A model generated the notes under the pieces. The model searched no databases. It saw only the letters and a program-made list of their open reading frames with translations, and was not told the origin of the DNA. DNA of 64,000 nt from Bradyrhizobium prioriisuperbiae. GTDB lineage: Bacteria; Pseudomonadota; Alphaproteobacteria; Rhizobiales; Xanthobacteraceae. This document shows, piece by piece, positions 18,549 to 26,461 of this stretch; positions within the stretch are counted from its first letter, which is position 1; each line of letters starts with the position of its first letter. The stretch is from positions 5,072,501-5,136,500 of the forward strand of contig NZ_CP135921.1 of the NCBI RefSeq assembly GCF_032397745.1. The letters are read 5' to 3'. Both the position numbers and the translations under genes were made by a program.

Positions 18549-19934
18549 ATGTTCTCGCGACGTAACTTCATTGGATCGGCGGCCGTGCTTGCTGGCGCAG
18601 CCGCTGTCAGCGGCCGCGTGCAGGCCGCAAGCATTCCCGAAGCGCCGACAATGGACAAGGTCAACATGCAACCGCCGCTTTACCCGAAGAGCGGTCCCGA
18701 CTATCGCCCGGTTGTCACGCTTAATGGGTGGTCACTGCCTTGGCGCATGAACGGCGACTGGAAGGAATTTCATCTGGTCGCCGAGCCGGTGGTGCGCGAG
18801 TTCGCCGAAGGCATGAAGGCGAATCTATGGGGCTACAACGGCCAATCGCCGGGTCCGACGATCGAGGCAGTCGAAGGCGACAAGGTCCGCATCTTCGTCA
18901 CCAACAAGCTTCCCGAATGGACCACCGTGCATTGGCACGGCATGATCGTGCCGAGCGGGATGGATGGCGTCGGCGGGCTGAATCAGCCGCACATCAAGCC
19001 GGGCGAAACCTTCGTCTATGAGTTCGAGATGAAGAAGAGCGGGACATTCATGTACCACCCGCACGCCGACGAAATGGTGCAGATGGCCATGGGCATGATG
19101 GGCATGTTCATCGTTCATCCGCGTGATCCATCGTTCCGGCCCGTCGACCGCGACTTCGTCTTCATCATGAGCACCTATCTCATCGACCCCGGCACCTACC
19201 TGCCGAAGGTCAACGAGATGACCGACTTCAACATGTGGACCTGGAACAGCCGGGTGTTCCCTGGCATCGATCCCTTACCAGTGCGGCTCGGGGACAAGGT
19301 GCGGGTGCGCATTGGCAACCTAACGATGACCAACCATCCAATACATCTGCATGGGCATAGCTTCGCGGTCAGTTGCACTGACGGCGGCTGGGTCCCCGAA
19401 AGCGCCCAATGGCCGGAAACCACGACCGATGTACCGGTCGGCGCGGTGCGGGCTTTCGACGTCCTGGCCGATAATCCCGGCGACTGGGCGTTCCACTGCC
19501 ATAAGTCGCATCACACCATGAACGCGATGGGCCACGACGTGCGCAATTTCATCGGTGTGTCGAAGAAGGATCTCGCCAAAGCGGTTGGAAAGCTCGCACC
19601 GGATGCGATGGTGATGGGTTCAACCGGCATGGCGATGGGCGAAATGGAGATGCCGATGCCCGACAACACGCTGATGATGATGACGGGATCCGGCCAGTTT
19701 GGGCCGATCGAGATGGGCGGCATGTTCACGGTGATGAAGATTCGCGAGGATCTCGCGCGGGATGATTACAAGGATCCTGGCCCATACAAGTTTCCCGCGG
19801 GCACCGTTGCTTACAAAGTCGACGCTCCTGCCAGCCAGGCGCCGCGGCAAAACAATACGAAACCGGACGGCAAGTCCGATGGCATGAAGGCCAAGAAGCC
19901 CATGCAAATGAAGGGCATGAAAATGCCGATGTAG
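18549..19934 (+). CDS. Tat-exported two-domain multicopper oxidase with Met-rich tail
   Basis: 461 residues with a twin-arginine signal (MFSRRNFIGSAAVLAGAAA). Copper ligands are HWHGM near residue 128, MYHPHADE near 172, HPIHLHGH near 262 and HCHKSHHTMNAMGH near 316. That is a full set for the trinuclear and type-1 sites. The first and last motifs are closer than in three-domain laccases, so it appears to have two cupredoxin domains. Its C-terminus is rich in Met (MGSTGMAMGEMEMPMP, ending MQMKGMKMPM), a common copper-sensing or -delivery feature. It probably oxidises Cu(I) to less toxic Cu(II) in the periplasm, as CueO and CopA oxidases do. AGGAGG precedes the ATG. Confidence 0.9.
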   Translation: MFSRRNFIGSAAVLAGAAAVSGRVQAASIPEAPTMDKVNMQPPLYPKSGPDYRPVVTLNGWSLPWRMNGDWKEFHLVAEPVVREFAEGMKANLWGYNGQSPGPTIEAVEGDKVRIFVTNKLPEWTTVHWHGMIVPSGMDGVGGLNQPHIKPGETFVYEFEMKKSGTFMYHPHADEMVQMAMGMMGMFIVHPRDPSFRPVDRDFVFIMSTYLIDPGTYLPKVNEMTDFNMWTWNSRVFPGIDPLPVRLGDKVRVRIGNLTMTNHPIHLHGHSFAVSCTDGGWVPESAQWPETTTDVPVGAVRAFDVLADNPGDWAFHCHKSHHTMNAMGHDVRNFIGVSKKDLAKAVGKLAPDAMVMGSTGMAMGEMEMPMPDNTLMMMTGSGQFGPIEMGGMFTVMKIREDLARDDYKDPGPYKFPAGTVAYKVDAPASQAPRQNNTKPDGKSDGMKAKKPMQMKGMKMPM

Positions 19935-19977
19935 GAACGCTGCGAGGACAGCAAATTCAACTTCACAGGAGAAGCAT

Positions 19978-20463
19978 ATGAGAATTGGACGACAAACCTT
20001 CATCACGCTTGTGGGAACTACGCTTCTGACGGCAGCGGCCTGGGCTGGCGAGGGGCCTCCCGGTCACCACCACGATGACTCGTTTTCGGCGGGCGAACCA
20101 GGAAACGCGAAGAAGCCGGCGCGGATCGTGCAGGTCACGATGGGTGAGATGGACGGCAAGATGATGTTCATGCCGGCAAAGGTCGAGGTGAAGAAGGGCG
20201 AGCAAGTCAAGTTCGTGCTTCGCAACAATGGCGAGCTCGATCACGAGTTCATCCTGGCTACGACAGCTGAGAATCTCAAGCACGCCGAGGCCATGAAAAA
20301 GAACCCGGATATGGAGCACGACGATCCGAACGGCAAGCGGCTTGCACCGAAGAAAGCGGACGAGATCGTCTGGAAATTCACCAAGGCCGGCGAGTTCGAA
20401 TACTCCTGCCTGATTCCCGGTCACCGGGAAGCGGGGATGATCGGCACCGTCGTGGTCAAGTAA
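19978..20463 (+). CDS. Periplasmic cupredoxin
   Basis: 161 residues with a signal peptide (to about AWAG, residue 23), then a His cluster (PPGHHHDD). The cupredoxin fold is indicated by FMPAKVEVKKGEQVKFVLRN, the first ligand in LDHEF, and the loop YSCLIPGHREAGM, which supplies Cys, His and Met of a type-1 copper site. It would bind copper in the periplasm and could pass electrons or copper to the preceding oxidase. The ATG is preceded by AGGAGAAGCAT. Confidence 0.88.
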   Translation: MRIGRQTFITLVGTTLLTAAAWAGEGPPGHHHDDSFSAGEPGNAKKPARIVQVTMGEMDGKMMFMPAKVEVKKGEQVKFVLRNNGELDHEFILATTAENLKHAEAMKKNPDMEHDDPNGKRLAPKKADEIVWKFTKAGEFEYSCLIPGHREAGMIGTVVVK

Positions 20464-20493
20464 AGCGGGCGAATTCAACCGAAAGGAGTGGAT

Positions 20494-20790
20494 ATGAACG
20501 TTAAACTCACAACAGCAGTACTCTCGCTTTCCCTTCTCCTGGGCGCCGGAACAGCGGTCGCTCAGGCTGCGAATGGCGAGGTCAAGAAGATCGATGAGGC
20601 TGCCGGAAAGATCACCTTGAAGCATGGCCCGATCAAGAACCTCGATATGGACGAGGAGAGCATGACCATGGTCTTCCGTGTTCAGGATCCTGCAATGCTC
20701 AAGCAGGTGAAGGTCGGCGACAAGGTGCAGTTCGAGGCCGAGCGTGCGACGGCCGGCATCACCATCACGAAAATGCAGAAAAGCAAATAG
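20494..20790 (+). CDS. CusF-like periplasmic copper-binding protein
   Basis: 98 residues from ATG 20494, which has AAAGGAG at 20482-20488; an upstream in-frame GTG overlaps that ribosome site. A signal peptide ends near VAQA. The OB-fold metal site of CusF uses His, Trp, Met and Met. Here the site reads LKHGPIKNLDMDEESMTMVF, with His and the MTM pair kept, but Met/Asp residues and a small insertion where CusF has Trp44. It should still bind Cu(I) or Ag(I) and act as a periplasmic chaperone. It is the last gene of the csoR-side copper operon. Confidence 0.87.
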   Translation: MNVKLTTAVLSLSLLLGAGTAVAQAANGEVKKIDEAAGKITLKHGPIKNLDMDEESMTMVFRVQDPAMLKQVKVGDKVQFEAERATAGITITKMQKSK

Positions 20791-20802
20791 CGACGCCAAA
20801 TC

Positions 20803-20831
20803 CGACGCCGCCACACGAGTCGGCGGCGTCG
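20803..20831 (+). terminator. Hairpin after the copper operon
   Basis: CGACGCCGCC and GGCGGCGTCG pair as a 10-bp stem with an 8-base loop, 13 bases after the cusF-like stop. No T-run follows, so it may be Rho-assisted or an mRNA-end stabiliser rather than a simple intrinsic terminator. The remaining 230 bases to the opgC start show nothing else. Confidence 0.5.
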
Positions 20832-21060
20832 AACCTCAAAACTCAATAAGTGGGGCGCCAGCGGCGACCGCGCGGGGAAGCGAAAGGAGCCATCATTGAG
20901 CCAAGCTGATCTGGCTGCCGAGAGAATCGGGAGGAGAAGCCGAGTTGTCCGACCACTCGAGTGCGGCCGCCACATGTACCAAAGTCCGGCACAATGGGGG
21001 TATTTGCCAGAACTTCATGAAGACATCGCGCACTCAAGAAGAGGGCCGCTCGCAAATCGC

Positions 21061-22205
21061 ATGAAAATCAGAGCTGTTCTACCTCCTAAGGGACGTGATC
21101 TTCGCTTGGATCTTTTCGCGGCGTTGCTAACTGGGCTATCTTTCTTGACCATATCCCCAACAATGCCGTGAACTGGATTACGACGAGAAACTACGGATTC
21201 AGCGACGCCGCGGATCTCTTCGTTTTCATTGCCGGCTACGCAGCGGCCTTTGTCTATGCGAAGAGCATGCTGAGGCAGGGTTTCATTGCAGCAACGGATC
21301 GCTTGGTTGAGCGGGCCTGGCAATTGTATGTCGCTCATACCCTGGTGCTCGTCGTTTACATGGTGGCGATCAATTGGGTCGCGCAGACGTACAACCAGTC
21401 GCATCTTCTGGACGAGTTCAACGTAGCAGGTCTGATTGATCGCCCAATCCCTACACTGACGCAGGGATTGCTGCTGAATTTCAAGCCCCTCAACCTCGAT
21501 GTTCTGCCGCTCTACATCGTGCTGATGGCCGCCTCTCCGCCAGTGCTATGGCTGATGCTTCGACAGCCTGATCTTACGATTATGGGGTCACTCGCACTCT
21601 ATCTTGTAGCCAGGTATTTCGGGTGGAATCTGTCTGCCTATCCAACAGGTGTCTGGTATTTTAATCCGTTCACATGGCAATTTCTATTTATGCTTGGCGC
21701 CTGGTCTGCGCTCGGCGGAGCATTGAGAGCACGGAGGATCATTCGATCCTGGCCGGTTCTTGCAATCGGATCAGCCTATCTCATTTTCGCGTTGGTCATG
21801 ACAATGGCGGGGCGTTTCGAGGCGTTCGGGCAGCTATTCCCTGAATGGCTCGTGAGCCTGTTCAATCCGAACGACAAGACAAACCTTGCACCCTACCGAG
21901 TGATCCATTTCATGGTTCTCGCAATTCTCGTCGCCCGGTTTTTGCCCATCGATCGGCCTGGCCTGAGATCGCGCTGGCTTGCGCCCTTGATTGTCTGTGG
22001 TCAGCGCTCACTGGAGGTATTTTGCGTTGGCATCTTTCTATCCTTCGTTGGTCATTTTCTGCTTGAGCTGATATCTGAGACGTTGCTGGCCCAACTTCTC
22101 GTTAGTCTTGCCGGTATTGGATTGATGACTGGAGTTGCCTATTATCGATCCTGGTCGAAAGGACTTGAGAAGCCGCCCAGGCCGCTAACGCATCCAGCAA
22201 ACTGA
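21061..22205 (+). pseudogene. opgC: OpgC-family membrane acyltransferase gene with a frameshift
   Basis: OpgC succinylates periplasmic glucans. The start MKIRAVLPPKGRDLRLDLF (from 21061) should continue as RGVANWAIFLDHIPNN, but a missing base near 21117 sends it to a stop at 21169-21171. The rest is intact in another frame: NWITTRNYGFSDAADLFVF, then about ten membrane helices to 22205. Inserting one C after TTC at 21115-21117 restores the gene. As written, only a product from the GTG at 21168, lacking the first conserved segment and helix, could be made. A sequencing error cannot be excluded. Confidence 0.8.
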
Positions 22206-22320
22206 AGGTGTGTTGACTGCGTGAAGTCTGTGGTGGCGAGTCGCTCACATGAAAAGTTGACTCGACGCTGGGCAGGTATGGACTAATCTAGGTAACCAAA
22301 AAGCTGAACAGGTCAAAGAT

Positions 22321-22809
22321 ATGGATGACTTGACAGGATATCCGCGCGGTTTGACAAGACGAGGTGTGCTTGGGTTGTCAGTCGCGCTGTTGATGCTGCC
22401 GAGATCGGCAGCATCCGCCGAAGCATCGGAGATACTGGTTCATAAAGATCCAAACTGCGGCTGTTGCACAGGCTGGGTCCACCATCTTCAAGGCGCAGGC
22501 TTCGCCGTGACGGTGCATGAAAGCACCGAGTTGCATCTCGTCCGGCAACGCCTCGGCGTGCCGGCCGATCTCGCCGGATGTCACATCGCCGAGGCGAGCG
22601 GATATGTTCTCGAGGGGCATGTTCCCGCCGCGGCCGTTCGACGCTTGCTGGCGGAGCGACCTAAGGCCGTCGGGTTGGCTGTTCCGGGCATGCCGATTGG
22701 ATCGCCGGGAATGGAAGGCGGGGTGGCCGAAAAATACGACGTCGTTCTCTTCGGAGCCAACGGCCGCCGAAAATTCATGAGCTTTGTCGGAGCCGAGATG
22801 GCTGGTTGA
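22321..22809 (+). CDS. DUF411 copper-resistance-associated protein
   Basis: 162 residues. LTRRGVLGLSVALLML is a Tat-like signal. The mature domain has the DUF411 signature HKDPNCGCCTGWVHHL (Cys cluster near residue 46) and MPIGSPGMEGG near 130. Members of this family, including CopG, are periplasmic copper-binding proteins of resistance loci. It is separated from the main operon by the broken opgC and is probably transcribed on its own. The 199 bases after it contain a 16-bp palindrome (GGCTGTGATCACAGCC, 22814-22829) and a hairpin (CTGCAAC/GTTGCAG, 22871-22888) upstream of panD. Confidence 0.85.
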   Translation: MDDLTGYPRGLTRRGVLGLSVALLMLPRSAASAEASEILVHKDPNCGCCTGWVHHLQGAGFAVTVHESTELHLVRQRLGVPADLAGCHIAEASGYVLEGHVPAAAVRRLLAERPKAVGLAVPGMPIGSPGMEGGVAEKYDVVLFGANGRRKFMSFVGAEMAG

Positions 22810-23008
22810 ATCTGGCTGTGATCACAGCCGGCATTCGGTTCGGTGGTGCCGGCATCATCGACCTCGAGAACTGCAACATGTGTTGCAGCTCTCGCGCTTG
22901 ACTTCGCCGCCATCGACATTCGCCCCGCGGGACTTTAGGTTTGCGGCGAGCCAAGGCCGAGACCGTCAAAGACAAAGGCGCGTCAGCCGTCATCGAGGGA
23001 GGATACAT

Positions 23009-23374
23009 TTGCGCTGGGTTATGCGTTCGAAGATTCACAATGCGACTGTGACCGAGGCAAATCTCGCCTATGTCGGATCCATTACCATCGACAAGGAGCT
23101 GATCGAACGGGCCGGGTTGTGGGTCGGAGAGCGCGTGCTGGTGGTCTCGAACACGTCAGGCGCACGATTGGAAACCTATGTCATCGAAGGTGCGAGACAC
23201 TCCGGTGCGATCTGCATGAACGGCGCAGCTGCGCATCTCATCGGCCAGGGCGAACAGATCATCATTATGGGCTTCGAACTCGTCGAGGCGCCCGTCGAAC
23301 CGAAGGTGATCCTTGTTGACGCGGACAACCGCTTTGCCCGCGATCTGACCGAAACGGCCATGACCCCCGTCTAG
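23009..23374 (+). CDS. panD: Aspartate 1-decarboxylase
   Basis: 121 residues, making beta-alanine for pantothenate. I choose the TTG at 23009, since GAGGGAGG (22995-23002) sits 6 bases before it and the added residues restore the usual N-terminal length before KIH; ATG 23021 is the alternative. The self-cleavage site is Gly23-Ser24 in LAYVGSITID, where the new N-terminal Ser becomes the pyruvoyl cofactor. The core NGAAAHLIGQGEQIIIMGF is clear. No panB or panC is nearby, and an unlinked panD beside copper genes and insertion sequences may be a transferred or second copy. Confidence 0.88.
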   Translation: MRWVMRSKIHNATVTEANLAYVGSITIDKELIERAGLWVGERVLVVSNTSGARLETYVIEGARHSGAICMNGAAAHLIGQGEQIIIMGFELVEAPVEPKVILVDADNRFARDLTETAMTPV

Positions 23375-23437
23375 TGTCCCGAATTCGAAGCTCGCATCAC
23401 CTGGCCGCACCTCTGAGCGAACTTCGAATTCGGGACA
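23375..23437. mobile_element. 63-bp MITE-like palindromic element flanked by CTAG
   Basis: Perfect 18-bp inverted repeats AGTGTCCCGAATTCGAAG (23373-23390) and CTTCGAATTCGGGACACT (23422-23439) bracket 31 bases. CTAG lies on both sides (23371-23374 and 23438-23441), consistent with a YTAR-type target duplication. It begins at the panD stop codon and could also act as a transcript-end hairpin. Confidence 0.6.
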
Positions 23438-23441
23438 CTAG

Positions 23442-24286
23442 GGCCTGTCCTCAATTGAGCCAAATGATAGCAGCGGCGAGGTGGATTGCGGCAAGGAAAT
23501 TTCTCGCAGTTTTATCGTAGCGGGTTGCGATGGCGCGATACTGCTTGAGTTTGCAGAAGAAGTTCTCGATGAGATGGCGCGCCTTGTAGGCGTCTTTATC
23601 GAAGTCGCGCTGGATTTGGCGGTGGCCTCTTGGCGGGATCACGACCGATTTTGCCCGGGCGAGTAACGGTTCGATCACCCGCTGGTCGGCATCGTAGGCC
23701 TTGTCTGCCAGCAAGGTATTGGCCGCCATGTCCGGCAGCAGAGCATCGGCGCCTTGCAAATCATGGGCCTGGCCGGGCGTAAGTTTGAACCCTAGCGGAT
23801 TGCCCAGCGCATCGACGAGCGCATGAATCTTGGTGCTTAACCCGCCTTTGCTGCGCCCGAGCGCCTCGTCTTCGCCCGCTTTTTTTGCGCCCCGGCACTG
23901 TGCTGATGCGCCCGCACGATTGTGCTGTCGATCATCGCGTACTCATTGTCGGCATCGCTCGCCAGCATCTCAAACAACTTCTTCCACACACCGCTCTTGG
24001 CCCAGCGTGAAAACCTCGTGTGAACCTTGATCGGATCGCCAAAGCGCTCCGGCAAATCCCGCCAGGGAATCCCGGCGCGATAACGGTACAGCACCGCCTC
24101 GACAAACAGCCGATTGTCCTTGGCGGTGACCCCAACGTGCCCTTTGCGGCCGGGCAAAAACTCCTCGATCCTGTCCCATTGATCGTCCCGAAGGGCGTAG
24201 CGGCGCATCTGTCAGCTCCCGAATCAGCTGACTGCCTATGAATCACGCGATAATCTGCCGGGGAATCCTCTAATTGAGGACGGGCC
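23442..24286 (-). mobile_element. IS5-family insertion sequence, IS427 type
   Basis: 845 bp. Ends GGCCTGTCCTCAATT and, reversed, GGCCCGTCCTCAATT are near-perfect inverted repeats. A CTAG duplication flanks it at 23438-23441 and 24287-24290. It carries a two-frame transposase on the minus strand and looks intact. It sits on the right-hand CTAG of the 63-bp palindrome. Confidence 0.85.
23451..24208 (-). CDS. IS427-type transposase, two frames joined by -1 frameshifting
   Basis: OrfA runs 24208-23837 (MRRYALRDDQWDRIEEFLPG; DADNEYAMIDSTIVRAHQHS, the first catalytic Asp). OrfB continues to 23451 with ALGRSKGGLSTKIHALVD, LLADKAYDAD (second Asp) and HLIENFFCKLKQYR (Glu). The frames meet at an A7 tract (T7 at 23880-23886 on the plus strand). 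On the coding strand this reads A-AAA-AAG, a canonical -1 slippery heptamer. OrfB has no good start of its own upstream of its conserved block, so a fused OrfAB made by frameshifting is expected, as is usual for this IS group. Confidence 0.85.
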
Positions 24287-24290
24287 CTAG

Positions 24291-24497
24291 CGTCCGGCTT
24301 CCGAAACTCGCGGCACATTGCTGCATGCGCCGGCCGGCTGCGTGTTCCGCGCCGGTGCGACAATCACGACGTGTGACATGCCCCACACACTTTGCGCAGC
24401 AGCATATTTTTTCGACAGCGGAGAAGGATTTGAGGCAGCGTGCGCTGCTATATCGCGCTTGACTTCAATATCGATCTAGGGGAGCTTCATATCTGAG
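24291..24497 (+). other. Non-coding stretch between the insertion sequence and the amide-locus leader
   Basis: No gene is visible. A GGCAC...TGCA pair near 24311 superficially resembles a sigma-54 promoter, but the spacing is one base short. TTGACT at about 24461 could be a -35 element, though no convincing -10 follows at the normal distance. Confidence 0.4.
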
Positions 24498-24624
24498 CGT
24501 TGGGCAAAGCTGCCCGCTAACGCGGCAAGTTCACAACGATTTCCAACACCACGCTGTCGCATTTCAGGCGTGTTGAGTTGGTGGCGAGGGCGCCCTCGGC
24601 TTCACAGCCGGCGGGCGTTTTTTT
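24498..24624 (+). promoter_or_regulatory. Leader RNA with ANTAR-type hairpin and intrinsic terminator
   Basis: A hairpin CGTT-GGGC-AAAGCT-GCCC-gct-AACG (24498-24522) has a six-base loop with A at position 1 and G at position 4, the pattern recognised by ANTAR-domain proteins. A second weaker stem-loop (CAACAC...GTGTTG, 24544-24575) follows. Then comes a terminator: CGCCCTCGGCT/AGCCGGCGGGCG (24591-24617) and seven T (24618-24624). The first gene starts 17 bases later. The operon encodes an AmiR-like ANTAR protein, so antitermination here is likely. Confidence 0.55.
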
Positions 24625-24641
24625 GTTTTTGAAAGAGGCGG

Positions 24642-25802
24642 ATGACGCGACAGCATTTCCAGATCGGCGTGATGTTCTCGACCACCGGCTCCTACAGCGT
24701 GGTGGCGCGCTCGATGCTGAATGGTGCGTCGTTGGCTTTCCGCGAGCTGGCCGAGGCGGGCGGGGATGTCACGTTCGAACCAGTGGTGGTCAATCCGTCG
24801 GGCGACCTGCAGCGCTATCGCGCGCTCAGCCTCGATCTGCTCAAGGCGGGCATCCGCCAGGTGGTCGGCTGTTACACCTCGTCGAGCCGCAAAGAGGTGA
24901 TCCCGTGCTTCGAGAAGTACGACGGGCTGCTGTGGTATCCCTCGCACTATGAGGGGTTCGAGAGCTCGGACAACGTCGTCTACACCGGCGCCTCACCCAA
25001 CCAGCATGTGCTGCCGCTGGTCGATTATCTGGCCTCGCGGGTCGGAACGCGCGCGTTCTGCGTTGGCTCCAATTACATCTGGGCCTGGGAGAACAACCGG
25101 ATTTTCCGCGAGGCGCTGACCGCGCGGGGCGGCAGTGTGGTGGCCGAGCGTTACCTGCCGGTCGGCGACACCGAATTCGACCAGGTGGTTGCGGCGATCC
25201 TCGACCAGCGCCCCGACTTTGTCTTCAACAACCTGATCGGCACCAGCAACTATGCCTTCTTCCGCGCGTTCCGCGCCGCCTGCCGTGCGCGGGGCATCGA
25301 TCAAGCCATGGCGATTCCGGTGGCGAGCTGTACGCTGTCGGAGCCGGAACTGGCCGAAATCGGGACGGAGGCGGTCGACGGACATCTCAGTTCCAGCGTG
25401 TACTTCTCTTCGCTGGACTCGCCCGCAAGCACAGCCTTCATCTCGGCTTATGCCAAGGCGTTTCCGGAGGGGCCGGTGTCATCGGCCGACGCGGAAGCCT
25501 CCTACATCGCGGTGAAACTTCTGGCCGCGTCGCTCACGCAGGCGGGAACCGATGAAGCGCGCGCGGTGCGGGCCGCAGTTGCCAACCAGCGCCTGCTGGC
25601 TCCGCAGGGCGAGGTGCGTATCGATCCGCAAACCTATCACGCTTGGCTGACACCGCGGATCGCACGCTCGGCCACCAACGGCCAGTTCGAAGTTCTGCTG
25701 GAGGCCCGCAGCCCGGTGGCTCCGGATCCCTATCTCGTCCAGTCGTCGCCACGGTTTGCGGTGACGATGCGCGCTCCCGTCTTGCGAGTGGTGAAATCAT
25801 GA
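24642..25802 (+). CDS. AmiC-like amide-sensing regulator (periplasmic-binding-protein fold)
   Basis: 386 residues, starting QHFQIGVMFSTTGSYSVV with no signal peptide, so it is cytoplasmic. It resembles Pseudomonas AmiC, the ligand-binding partner that silences AmiR until an amide binds. Shared blocks are VVGCYTSSSRKEVIP, LLWYPSHYEGFE, VYTGASPNQHV, CVGSNYIWAWENNR and VYFSSLDSPAS. The ATG has GAAAGAGGCGG upstream. Its stop overlaps the start of the AmiR-like gene (ATGA), so the two are translationally coupled, as expected for a regulator pair acting as a complex. Confidence 0.87.
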   Translation: MTRQHFQIGVMFSTTGSYSVVARSMLNGASLAFRELAEAGGDVTFEPVVVNPSGDLQRYRALSLDLLKAGIRQVVGCYTSSSRKEVIPCFEKYDGLLWYPSHYEGFESSDNVVYTGASPNQHVLPLVDYLASRVGTRAFCVGSNYIWAWENNRIFREALTARGGSVVAERYLPVGDTEFDQVVAAILDQRPDFVFNNLIGTSNYAFFRAFRAACRARGIDQAMAIPVASCTLSEPELAEIGTEAVDGHLSSSVYFSSLDSPASTAFISAYAKAFPEGPVSSADAEASYIAVKLLAASLTQAGTDEARAVRAAVANQRLLAPQGEVRIDPQTYHAWLTPRIARSATNGQFEVLLEARSPVAPDPYLVQSSPRFAVTMRAPVLRVVKS

Positions 25803-26452
25803 TGCCTCGATTGCTTCAGAATTTCAGGGGTGGCCGCGCGCTGATCGTTTCCGCCCGCGGCGGTTCGGAAACCGCGCTGGAAACCACGCTCGCCAAACTC
25901 GGGGTCACGAGCGAGTATCCGCCGCTCGTCGATGGCAAGGCGCAGATCGATCCAGCCAGCCTGCAGGCTGAGCGGGATATCCTGTTCATCGACGGTGATC
26001 TCGAAGGCGCCGTGGCCATCGAGGTGGATCCGGCGTCGCGCCTGCCGCCGGTGCCGGTGATCGGCCTGGTCGGCGTCGAGGCGCCGAGCCGGCTCAAGGC
26101 TCTGGTCAATCTCGGTGCCACATCCTTCCTGCGCAAGCCGGTGCATGGCGGTGCCGTCTACACCTCGCTGTTCATGGGCATCAACCAGTTCCTGCTGCGC
26201 AGCGAGATGAATGACCGGATTCAGGATCTCGAATTGCGCCGCCGTGGCAGGCGTGCGGTGGTGCGATCGATCATCCTGCTGATGCAGCAGGATGGCCTCG
26301 ACGAAGACAGCGCCTATTCCCAGCTCCGCCGCAACAGCATGCGCGCGCGGCAAAGCCTGGAATTCTACTGCGACGACTTTCTGAGCAGGCGGGCGCGTCC
26401 TCCCGACAGTCCGGAACGGACGGACGGCGTCACCAAAAAACAGGCCATGTAG
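25799..26452 (+). CDS. AmiR-like ANTAR-domain RNA-binding antiterminator
   Basis: 217 residues from ATG 25799. The N-terminal part (to about 140) looks like a pseudo-receiver domain (ALIVSARGGSETALETTL, VIGLVGVEAPSRLKALVNLG, FLRKPVHGGAV). A coiled segment (MNDRIQDLELRRRGRRAV) leads to an ANTAR domain, with LLMQQDGLDEDSAYSQLRR and NSMRARQSL. ANTAR proteins bind paired RNA hairpins and prevent transcription termination. The obvious target is the leader with terminator upstream of the preceding gene. The AmiC-like partner would hold it inactive without amide. Confidence 0.85.
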   Translation: MMPRLLQNFRGGRALIVSARGGSETALETTLAKLGVTSEYPPLVDGKAQIDPASLQAERDILFIDGDLEGAVAIEVDPASRLPPVPVIGLVGVEAPSRLKALVNLGATSFLRKPVHGGAVYTSLFMGINQFLLRSEMNDRIQDLELRRRGRRAVVRSIILLMQQDGLDEDSAYSQLRRNSMRARQSLEFYCDDFLSRRARPPDSPERTDGVTKKQAM

Positions 26453-26461
26453 GAGAACGAC

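Noticed and set aside
22811..22899. Short frame ending in LENCNMCCSSRA between the DUF411 gene and panD, with a Cys cluster suggestive of a metal protein
   Set aside because: No start with a ribosome site, and the Cys codons fall in a hairpin that is more simply a regulatory or terminator stem.
24308..24325. GGCAC-N-TGCAT resembling a sigma-54 promoter upstream of the amide locus
   Set aside because: The distance between the GG and GC pairs is one base short of the requirement.
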